A DNA stretch of 64,000 bases from positions 1,054,001 to 1,118,000 of the forward strand of contig JBAIAA010000110.1 in the NCBI GenBank assembly GCA_037893245.1. Reading direction: 5' to 3'. A program made the position numbers and the translations under genes. Positions 54,708-64,000 of the stretch are shown here, piece by piece. Positions within the stretch are counted from its first letter, which is position 1. Every line of letters starts with the position of its first letter. This DNA comes from Crossaster papposus (lineage: Eukaryota; Echinodermata; Asteroidea; Velatida; Solasteridae). The notes beneath the pieces were generated by a model. The model was not told the DNA's origin, did not search any database, and saw only the letters and a program-made list of their open reading frames with translations.

Positions 54708-57092
54708 AATTGTCTTATTATTCGTAAGCCGACCAAGAACACAATGTTCAGATAATCACAGTTCCGATATAAAAATGTGACATAGGATGTTTTCAGATGC
54801 CATCCAGTTGGTTATTGGCAAGGATAAAGCACAGCGACTATACCCAAAATGTCTGACGATGCCCCTTTCTCAATACAATAACACAGCAGAAAAATACAAT
54901 CTAACCAGACGACAAATCAGGACTATTCAGCTCACCATTCAATCCTCCTCGATGTTGCCATTTTCGTCATCTCATTATAAGGCGATGTGATGACTCATGT
55001 TCTACGATTCGCACACATCTCCTACCTGCTCTGTGCCGTTACGCAAAACGCCCGGCCTGCGGACAATGCAATAATACATGTACATAAACCAAGGTCCCAC
55101 TGTACGACAATGAGAGTCTCCCTGAAGAATCATCTGATTAATATCTCGAACCGGCAATTATTATGGCATCCACGGCGAAATAAATTCGTCTTTTAATAGG
55201 TAGCTAGTCCTTCGCCACAGTCCCCTCTTAAAATGAAAAAAACCCGGAATGTCTAAGTATTTCCCACTTTTGATTTTCGTGGTGTATTTCCGCATTCAGG
55301 GCTAGCTAAAAGGTCATGACGTGACCACTTCGTTTCTGTCCATTGCAAAGCAGCAATCCTTGCAAGGGCGAAGTCGTAGTTCCTCGGATTCTTTTGTGAA
55401 TGATCAGTCATTCGGAAAAAAAGCAAACGAAATTGTGTTTCTCTTACAGGAGATAAAGCCGTATGGAGTGACAGGGTTAACTATTCTTATGCTAATCACC
55501 GGGGGGGTACTTAGATTCAGCGGAGATCCTACATGGGCAGTTCAGGGCTTGCATAACAAAAGCGTGGGCTGGAGTGACAGGTAAAAATAGTACGGGATGT
55601 AATTTGGCCACATCAGGAACAACATATGTTTTCTGCGTATCAGTAATGGACAATTATGTTTCCGATTGTGATGGACAGTAGGGGATATTGGAGTACAGAA
55701 CGCGGACCCTAAAAGCATACAAGATTACTAAATGTGCGTTTGGTATATCTTATAATGCCAGTAAAACAGTGGCGTAAATTTGTTTTGGCGAGTGGTGACG
55801 GGGCTTGGCTATATTGGGGCGGTAGTCGGCTGATGAAGGGCAAAATCCTAAAATTGCCCGGCTGTGACATTTCGAAGAGCAAGAGACTATGGGGATTTGT
55901 TTAGAAGACAAATGTTTATACCCCTTACGCGCTTACGCCATTTATAGCACTGAAAGCACATGTAATGTAATTTTTTTTAGATCATGTTGGAAAGTTACAA
56001 AAGTTACTTCTGTTTGTTAATGTTATATATCTTCTGTCTTCGTACAAATTGACTACCATGAACAAAGAAAAACGCAGCGTAATAACGAGATGGGCGTGCA
56101 TGCGTGCTTCATATTAATTAATTTATCACATGTGCTGGTAGATAATGATATACAATTGTGTATTTATTTCGACTTTTGCAAGTGGCGTACTCTTTATTCG
56201 TAATCTTTATTCGATTCAGGTAGTTTATAAGATACTATAAACATACCCTTACATTATAAGATAAACATAACCCTACTTTCTTTCCTGTAAATTATACACA
56301 ACACACCCTAGGCCTAATCGGACGCTTGTCTAAGTTTTAAACTTAGTCCAAGATTGTACAATTCACAGTTCAGAAAATAAATAACAATCCTTTCTAAAAA
56401 GGAAGAGGAATATACTAACATAGTACTTAATAAGAATTTACATATTCGAAGAGTAAAATAATATTAAAAAAATTACTGTAAATAAAAACAATGAATTGTT
56501 AGATTATCGGTTCAATGACAGTCCATCGTATGTTTTGTTTATATATAGGCCTACATGTACATACACACATAAAATAATGGTGAACTAAACACAAGTCATG
56601 CATAATTCATACACCACAAGTTATTTCTACAATAACATTTACATAAACCTTTGTATATAGTACAACATTATAGTATATTATTACTAGAACAAATATACCC
56701 ATTTCTAAAGTATATCGTACATCACAATAAAACAAGATATATGTTTTGATGCTTTGGCATATGTTAAATAAATTTAAAAGAAGTTTTTCGTCAGGAGTAA
56801 AACTGTTTAATAATAAAACCGTTTGTTATATTAATATTACAATATTGTATTAATATTACAATATTAATATTGTACAGTGTACGCGGGAGTTAAGGTAGTT
56901 AAATACAGCCAAAAAACCTTTCTACAGAAGATAATGTATAACATCTAAATATTCCGTTGCTACCTTTTTCTTCACTTCTGCTTTAAATGTCGGTGAAGTC
57001 GTAAAGAGGAAGTTAGATCACAAATACAGAAACTCTCCCGGGTTGTGCATAATTATGGACAACATAAAAAGGGTTTGGTGATTTTAAGCAAT
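54708..57092. other. Intergenic between two receptors, no gene seen
   Basis: The plus frame at 55321-55584 (87 codons) has no recognised domain. Strongly AT-rich from 56140 to 57000, with TAGGCCTA at 56309 and 56546. Confidence 0.5.
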
Positions 57093-58136
57093 TTACGTTG
57101 TTTCTGCGTCTGCTTTATGATACCCCGTCATCTCAGTCTCCGAAGTGCGTTTGTGTTTTCTACTTTCCCTCACCAGTGCAACGACGGTGACGATACACAC
57201 TGTAATTACGAGAATGACGAGGATGGCGGTGAGGGCACGGGAGGTGGCTGGTGGCCGATGCTTGGGGTATTCGTTAGGTTGGAGGGTGAAACCGGTATCT
57301 TCCGGAGTAGGAGCAACTCCTGGACTAGCAGTAACATCAGGTGTTTTGGATTCAGAGGGTGGCATTGTTGTAATGTCCCGACATGGAGATTCCGTGGTTG
57401 TTGGCGAAGAGGGTACAGATAGCGGTCCGATCAGGCAAGTGAAGGGTAGACCGAGATAATCGGCTGCGACGGATGAACAGTTGTAAGTCTGACCATCGTC
57501 GGTGGAAGAGACTGTTGAAGTCAGTCGTACGGGTAGGCTTGGCTCCTCCCTGGTCCAATTTACCTGGGTGTTATTTATGGTAGTGTGGACAAAAGCACTT
57601 GTGTTTACCGTGCAGGACATTGGGCTACACACGGGGACCTCTGCCGCACCGCTTGGGGAGCAGGATGGGAAGACTTGTGAGGGGTAAACGGCCAAACGCA
57701 CCTGTTCAGCGGCAAGGATGACATTGTTGCCCTCCAACAGATCAAATTGCATTACTCTGCAAGTGTAAGTTCCAGTGTGATTTGTCTTTGTGCGATTGAT
57801 GACCAGAGTATGTTCTGCGAAACTAAAGCCGGTGTTGTTAACCACGGAGTACTGCGGGTCGGCGATCTGGGCGCGGTAGCTCATGCCAAACCACGTCAAC
57901 TTCTGTGGCGTGGCCGATTCTCCGAGGAGCCCTGTCCAGCTCAAGAACATCGTCGACCATCGATCGAAGCTGTTCACCAGGCAGTGAAGTTTCACAACCT
58001 CCCCCTCTCGCACTTGGGAGGCGGGCTGTGGTTCAACGTTAATGGTCACACTCTGACCAAGGACTGGTACCACGGAGGATAGGACGATGATTAGGCACGT
58101 GCGAGAAAAGCTTCGAAGAACCGCTACACGGGCCAT
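57093..58136 (-). CDS. Two-domain Ig-like receptor with mucin-like stalk, short tail (347 aa)
   Basis: First ATG at 58136 (MARVAVLRSF); the frame runs 13 codons further 5' without ATG. Signal peptide about 1-27. First Ig-like domain about 29-151 with C52, W67 and GTYTC (C126). Second domain about 153-240 with C159, C175, C220, C234 and CLIGPL, plus an extra C170. Six or more N-x-S/T sequons. A Thr/Ser/Pro-rich stalk of about 60 residues (241-300) should carry O-glycans. Membrane span about 301-322. The 25-residue tail has one tyrosine (TGYHK) in no known motif. The ectodomain pairs with the neighbour at 53217-54707 (shared FPSCSPSGAA and YNCSS/FNCSS with AAD), which has the long motif array. 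They may be an effector and a non-signalling partner for related ligands. A minus-strand TATAAAAA lies near 58475. Confidence 0.88.
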   Translation of the reverse strand: MARVAVLRSFSRTCLIIVLSSVVPVLGQSVTINVEPQPASQVREGEVVKLHCLVNSFDRWSTMFLSWTGLLGESATPQKLTWFGMSYRAQIADPQYSVVNNTGFSFAEHTLVINRTKTNHTGTYTCRVMQFDLLEGNNVILAAEQVRLAVYPSQVFPSCSPSGAAEVPVCSPMSCTVNTSAFVHTTINNTQVNWTREEPSLPVRLTSTVSSTDDGQTYNCSSVAADYLGLPFTCLIGPLSVPSSPTTTESPCRDITTMPPSESKTPDVTASPGVAPTPEDTGFTLQPNEYPKHRPPATSRALTAILVILVITVCIVTVVALVRESRKHKRTSETEMTGYHKADAETT

Positions 58137-60989
58137 AGTTAAGTAGTAATGATAAGATAAACTGTATAGTAACAACTTATACTCTCAACTAATTTGCATT
58201 CGTCGAGTGAACTAGTGAGACAACAGAAGCAGTTCAACTTTGCATTTGTAACGTACCTGAACGAAAGCTATAGCATTCCATTAAAGGGGGACTTCGTGAG
58301 ACCGGATTGGGTTACACAAAAGCAGACAAGTACGTGTTGCCTTGTTTATAATAACTACCAGCACATTGTATTACCTGTAATTGCTAGGGTGTAACGTCTG
58401 TCCCATAATTACGCAGCACTGGTCTTTAGCCGTAGTCATCAATTACTGAACTGATGTACCAGCCATATTTTTCTTTTTATAAGTTAAACCGTATGACAAC
58501 TATCACTCTTCACTTGGTATTCGCACTATAGTGGGCGTGTGTCAGAGGTAGCGCAAACGAAGACACAAACGGCTCTCTGCTACCAAAATCGTCTTGGTAA
58601 ACAACCACCACATGATCTTCCACCTAATGCTCTGTTCTGCTTTTGTTTTGCTCTGTGGTGGTACCAAAAATAGATAAATGTTGCAACGAAACCGGGACGA
58701 AACCGCACAATGTTACAATGTACCCGTGAAGTCATTTTGGGTTCGATTTTACTACCTCCATGGATTTTACCATTTTTAGGTTTTTGGATTTTTCTGATTC
58801 CCAAACTATTAATCTACAATCTCCCCAAATTTTGACATAATCCACCACCCAGAAGCTTTTTGTCGATTTTGGAAAACAATTGTGTATAGAAATAATACGC
58901 TTTTTTGAACTTCAAAGCGGTTTATCTCATAATTAGGTTGTCAGGGTCTTATCAGTAAATCATTCCCCAAGAGGAGATAAGGGGGGGAGACACACATAAA
59001 TGGAGAATTTAAAAAAAGCTAAAATATTTTTTTGTTAATGGTCAACTTTGTCCGGGTTTTGTTGGAGCAAGTCACCAATATCCTTTCATATTCTCACTAG
59101 AACGGAGCACCAACCATAATTATGTCTTCAGAATCGTGCAGAAACGCCTATGTAAAGTCATGCGTTATGAGACTGACAGTTAAGCAACAGGTTCGGATTA
59201 GGTACTCATGATAAATACCGGCACTTTAGTTTATTAATTAGTCGGGGATCCCACGCAGTCACAACGGCCATCCCATAAATAATGAAATCAACAAGGAAAT
59301 ACTTCACCAACCGTTTCTTTCCGTCCGTAAATTTAGTTATTCTGTACATAAACGTGGGCCAATATTCCCGACAATGTCTCCTTTAAAAGTGACTTGTTGT
59401 CTACTAGAAAATAATTATTGTTTATTAAGATTGTTTTTCAGGTGAAACTTTAAAAAATAGGGGAGAGTATACAAGTTTTATTTTGCGATGGCCATGACCG
59501 AACTTTAAAATGGGCAACCTTGAGCAGAAATGTAACGACACTGACATTTCCAATCTAAAGGGCCCTCGATCAAAGATTTAAAAAAATGTCAATCGGAAAT
59601 TATTCTCGACAACCTCAACTGACGAGTTAATTGTTCATGTCGTTTGACGCTATTCCCCAAGGACAGTCGGTGCGGTTCCACTTCCCACCTTAAAATAAAA
59701 CATCGTGAGAGTTGCTTTCAGAAGTATTACTTTTAAAGCCGGGTTTCATTGAACTATCGGGGAAAACATACTTGACATTGTAAACATAGCGAAGGTCAAC
59801 CATAAGTTCAAGTAAGGATTTTTGTGCGAGGATTTCAAGTGCTTGCGTTGAAGTGATAACGACGGGAACCGATATAATACAGATCCTGTTACTTTGTATA
59901 GCTCCATGGAATTACTGGCGCCTAATAATACGCTCGATCTATCAGGTTTTTCTTCAGGGTCTATTCGAAACATGGGTTTACGAAACGGTGGAACAAAATA
60001 TGAAGAATTTAACGATTATATGATATGATATTATATCTATGTTGTGATGTTAAATAAAGTGTCACGAGTATACATGGGCAAAGTGGATGCCCCAGTTGCC
60101 ACAACACTAAGATTTCTTTGTGACGTGTTTATCCAGATTCAAGAATGACAAAAAGTTGTGTCTGCCTTCCCCCGGCTGCTTAAATTGACATCATCAATCA
60201 GTGATAAATGATCGTACGATATCGTGTCATCTGCTGGCCACCTTCATGTAAATACGAGAGAAAAAAAACCGGTTATTCTTGCGAAAAGACGAAGCGAAGA
60301 CATCACTCCCCCAAAACGAAACACTTGCTCTGAAAGGAAACAGCTGGTGGTACGTCATATTTCCATGTAAAACAAAAAGGAAACTATTTTGTTTATATTA
60401 CTCATAATCTTTTGGCTGGAGAAAAGTCGAAAAGTGACAAATCTTAGACTAGTAATGCTGTATTTTTGGGGGGTAGGACGTTATAAAGTTTGATCTTCTG
60501 ACCTCGGTGAAGAAATTAGGGTTTGTTGAATCCAGGGACAACATTTGAAATGTCCATACTAAGAACGTATTGCATTTTTTTAAGAGCAGGGGTATAACAT
60601 TTTTAATTACCGTAGTTTTTTTGTCTTCACACCTACTAAACACCTGTTCGATTTTGATTGAAAAATCGGCATGGAGACAGGAAACTAGTTTAACCACAGG
60701 GATTGGCACGTGTGATGATTAACCATGACTCCCTGCAGATGCCAACCTTATTCTTGACATTAAGATCGTTGCAGATTAGAAAACAGTTGAACAAGTTATC
60801 CTCGAGGAATATATGTTTCAACCCATCATCAGAGCTTTGAGTTTCATCCCGGCTGACGTGACAAAAACTGGTAAAAACATTTAGCGCCAGCATGAAGCGC
60901 CAATAAAACGAGGTTCTATTTTTAGCGTACCTTTCGTTCTTGAAAAACCGGGCTTTTTGTTTCTGAGAATTGTACTCGGATTTTGTTAT
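58137..60989. other. Intergenic, no gene seen
   Basis: 5' flank of the receptor, then AT-rich DNA with short unrecognised ORFs. Confidence 0.5.
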
Positions 60990-61960
60990 TAAAATGACAT
61001 TTTCAAATTGGTTTCGACGGTCAGGAAAAACCTTTTTGCTGATTGATGGCGTTACAGACTTCAAAGAAAGAAACTTGACACCAAACAGTCTGAAGGCTGA
61101 TTCGCCATTTAGAATGACATTAGTGAATAGCGACTGTATTTGCTTTGAAGGTCAAGGAAACGCAAACTTATTATTTACCCGACATCTCTAATATTAAATT
61201 CCAACTTAAACCATGCAGGAAGTTGAACTTAAATAGCAAGGAACATGAACAATTATTAATGCGATGCCGTGTAGATAACGGTTTCCCAAATGCCTTCATC
61301 TTTAATAACCCTAACAACCCCATAGGGCCTACAGTTAAACTCAAACAGCAGGTTTTATTGGAATCTGTTAGGATGGGTACTGCATTGACCCCTAAACAGA
61401 TTATATTTTACACTGGGTTAGGCATACCTCCAGAATGTGCCCAGTTTGCCATAATGGTGTTGGAATTTGCCAGGATGGGTAAACTAAGAGCACATGGCCG
61501 CAGCGAAAACAAACTAACAAGATTTGACCAGTTATATGAATTTCACACCGTCGCGTCGGGCCTGATCAATTGTACCAAAACGCTGGTCCGAAGAAATGTG
61601 GAAGAAATTATGTTATTAATTGGTGAAAGATGAGCTCCGGTCGGCCTGTTATTATACCTAAACAGACTATTTTTGAGTGGACAGGAAACCAGGGACTGGA
61701 CTCATCTGAAGGTGGATGAAAGCCGATCACCGACTTCCAACCGTCGACACGAATTAGGCTGTTTAATCCACACCACCGAAGCTCCGTTTCCCAGTTATTC
61801 AATTGAATTACATTCCTGGCACGGCCGGGAGTTCAATAGGACAAGCATATTTTGCTAAGTTCCTGTCTAAATTGAGAAGTGTACCTAAGCAAGTTGAACC
61901 TCGAGAACTACTGCGAGCTAACTCGTGCGTTTTCTAAAACAAATACCAGTGTTTGCTGCC
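60990..61960 (+). pseudogene. Broken coding relic of an unidentified protein
   Basis: Several plus-strand frames follow one another with protein-like text: about 60994-61191, 61200-61633 (first ATG at 61259), 61640-61705 and 61815-61935. Stops or frameshifts separate them. The longest open part (61259-61633, 124 codons) includes CAQFAIMVLEFARMG and LVRRNVEEIMLLIGER. The last piece reads AGSSIGQAYFAKFLSKLRSV. I recognise no family. A splice acceptor-like TGCAG precedes 61221, so exons are possible, but the in-frame stops between pieces favour decay. It may derive from a mobile or viral-type element or a host gene. Confidence 0.35.
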
Positions 61961-62974
61961 TGTGCACTAAACATTATAGCTGTACATGTACTTCTCAAAA
62001 GTAAAATTGTTGAACAAATTTTTCCATTTTGAAGCTTGACTAAAAGGTACTAATTAATGTTCTTGACTGATATTAAACCAATGCTGTTTAATTATGTTTA
62101 AACAAATGGACAAGGGTTTATTTAAAGCCAGCACATTATATATTCCCTTGTTAAAACACACTTCGTGTAAATTTGTCATCAGCTTCAAAATCACTCACAT
62201 CCGTCACCAAAAAACAGTTACAAATCGACAAGGGATACTTGAAATTATAAAATGGCTCATTACCAAAACTGACAATTTTATGAAAATCGGTCTGTTTCGC
62301 ACGTAATAAAGTTCCTTTGAACATACAAAGCGCATATAGACAACCTCTGAATATACAAAATATAAACCACCGGAAAAAATAGGCTTACTGTAATAATAGT
62401 CCACATGGCTTCATAATCATCTTCTTCATAATAATAATAACAACAATGACTGCATTTTAAACACATGGTGATTGTAGAATTCCAAGGCAATAAATTATGT
62501 AAATATCAACAGGTCTGTCTATGTACAATAACCAGTGGCATATCCAGCTGCGGGGGAAAGAGAGCATCTTCCACAATTGTTGGTGTCATCTAAAGACACA
62601 GTATCATGGTTTTAAGACGGTTCTAAGATGGTTTCTAAGACAGTTTTACCAGTGGAGGATCTATAGAGAAAAGGGGTTGCACCCCCCCCCCTCCCCCTCC
62701 CCGTTTTTTTGGCCATGGACTAATGTTACGGTACTGCAAAAATCGGGCAAAAATAATGCCAGACGGCAGGCTAGCTAATTACAGATCCATTCCACATTGT
62801 CTGTTCCAGAATGCAGGCCAAAGTATTGTACATTTCCAAAATGTTCCAGGGGGCATGCCACCGGACTCCTAGCAAGCAATCACACCCCCACCCCTTTACC
62901 CCTCAGTTTGTTCTAAACTACATCTGTCCTTGTTTGTCCTTCCTGGATAAGTAATACTGACAACAATGGGCGTG
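61961..62974. other. Intergenic, no gene seen
   Basis: Includes a C-rich run at about 62684-62701. No recognised coding frame. Confidence 0.5.
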
Positions 62975-63046
62975 TGCCTGCGGCACACGGATGATTCAAA
63001 AGTGACTCATAATCGGTGGTTCGCTGGTTCGAATCCGACCTCTGAT
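62975..63046 (+). tRNA. tRNA-like 3' half, probable SINE or tRNA relic
   Basis: The T-arm GCTGG-TTCGAAT-CCGAC is canonical and contains an intact B-box-like GGTTCGAATCC. The preceding anticodon-arm-like AGTGA-CTCATAA-TCGGT has four of five pairs and a CAT anticodon. The D-arm is not recognisable and the acceptor arms do not pair. It is therefore a tRNA-derived repeat or decayed tRNA, not a working gene. Confidence 0.4.
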
Positions 63047-63782
63047 TTTGTTGCGTGGCCTTCAGGCCAAGTGACTCCTCTATTCCACACCGCCACACCC
63101 CTCCCTAAAGAGGAGTAAAGGGGTAGACTGTAATAGGCAGCGGAGGAAGGTATTTGAAACTCTAGGTGATTAAAGTATCTTGAAGATACGATGTGACCTG
63201 GTATTCGTTGTTGGCTCCCGCGGTTATTGCTTACTCCTCAGACTCACATCTGGTTGAATGCGATTTGTTTTGTTTTGTTACACATACATGAAGCACAGAG
63301 TAATGAAGTTAAGTCCTCACGGCCATCATCAATTCAGCTACATTTCCTTTGATGTTGTTCTTCTCTCTTTACCAATGGCGTAACTTTAGGATTACACGTC
63401 TGGGGCACCTAGGGTGTACATTGTTTTGTTTTTCGGGGGGTGGGAGGGGGGTGGACACGGACGTCCGCTGGGGTTGGGGTTAGGGAGCGTCACCCTCCTC
63501 CGTAGTTATGCCATCTTACTTGTTAGCCTACTTGTTATTTGACTTGCGACGAACTTGACTACAGCTGCGTGCATGATGTCTTGAGTACAGCCGCAATTCG
63601 TCCTAGCTTTAGCCTCACGAAGTTCGAATAGAAATAAAGCCATTTGTTAATGAGATGTAAACCTTCCGAGTGAGTGCATCTGTTTGCCAGGTAAGCAGTA
63701 GATTCCGGGACAATTTTCAATGATGTTTATATCTGCTAAGCGTATTCATTTCTATTGTCTCGAAAATGACTGGACTATTTAC
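63047..63782. other. Intergenic, no gene seen
   Basis: Possibly the body of the SINE-like repeat at its left end, and a G-rich stretch at 63436-63490. No coding frame recognised. Confidence 0.45.
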
Positions 63783-64000
63783 TTATGTCCCGATCAGGGA
63801 CTCGTACTGATTTGTGTTTTCTAGATTGAAATCCCCGTAAATCATAAAGTTATTCGGCAGCGTAACGTGCTTGCTAGCATCAGTTAGACTTCCGATCACA
63901 TTGCTGTACTTCTGTCGGTTGTTCTTCCCCGCGGCGCTCTTGTAGCACGGGATTGTCCTGCTCCGGTCGTCATCTGCCTCGTAGAGGCTATTGACCACTG
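63783..64000 (-). mobile_element. Non-LTR retrotransposon endonuclease fragment (runs off window)
   Basis: The minus-strand frame contains NFMIYGDFNLENTNQYESL. MxxGDFN is the conserved motif of the exonuclease-endonuclease-phosphatase domain of LINE-type elements. The preceding residues (SLTDASKHVTLPN) fit the usual spacing. The 5' end lies outside the window and the frame stops at 63783, soon after the motif, so this copy is probably truncated. Confidence 0.45.

Overview
The window looks like nuclear DNA from an invertebrate deuterostome, most likely an echinoderm such as a sea star. The grounds are AT-rich intergenic DNA, many short inverted-repeat transposons, degenerate non-LTR retrotransposon pieces, repeated TAGGCCTA octamers, and animal immune-receptor-type genes. 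The phylum is an inference from repeat style and gene type; no marker gene fixes it.

The main content is a dispersed cluster of related, apparently intronless receptor genes, all on the minus strand: a frameshifted copy at 1070-2391 and open genes at 7056-8720, 10630-11979, 14110-15162, 16168-17766, 28557-29456, 42163-43092, 53217-54707 and 57093-58136. Each encodes a signal peptide, an N-terminal Ig-like domain, and a second domain with a four-cysteine signature (FPxC ... C ... TFxC ... CxIGPL) followed by a membrane anchor. The ectodomains are alike but the anchors and tails are not. One gene ends in an ITAM-spaced pair (YMEL-x9-YTEL). Two carry ITIM-like plus ITSM motifs with PD-1-like spacing. 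One has seven YxxV/L motifs about 20 residues apart. Three have short tails without motifs, and one appears GPI-anchored. This is the layout of a paired activating/inhibitory receptor family. The clearest pair is 7056-8720 and 10630-11979, which share ectodomain and transmembrane sequence but have unrelated signalling tails.

The only convincing plus-strand gene, 39641-40615, encodes a protein with a 6-residue ectodomain, one membrane span, juxtamembrane cysteines and a long acidic tail with an ITSM-like TSYHLV. Its layout resembles transmembrane adaptors of the LAT/NTAL type and it could act downstream of the receptors; that role is inference.

Layout: 0-13.4 kb is a segmental duplication (1-5660 against about 9535-13385) flanking the gene at 7056-8720. 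The first copy is interrupted by a 1.8 kb foldback-like element (2730-4555) made of palindromic 20-bp repeats in two opposed arrays. 14-18 kb holds two more receptors. 18-28.5 kb is mostly intergenic, with a tRNA-like relic, an unknown ORF and MITEs. 28.5-29.5 kb is the GPI-type receptor. 30-39.6 kb is intergenic, with a reverse-transcriptase relic, MITEs and tandem repeats. 39.6-43.1 kb holds the adaptor-like gene and a short-tailed receptor. 44-53 kb is repeat-rich and includes a palindrome of about 1.2 kb. 53-58 kb holds two related receptors. 58-64 kb is gene-poor, with a broken unidentified coding relic near 61-62 kb and a retrotransposon endonuclease fragment at the right edge.
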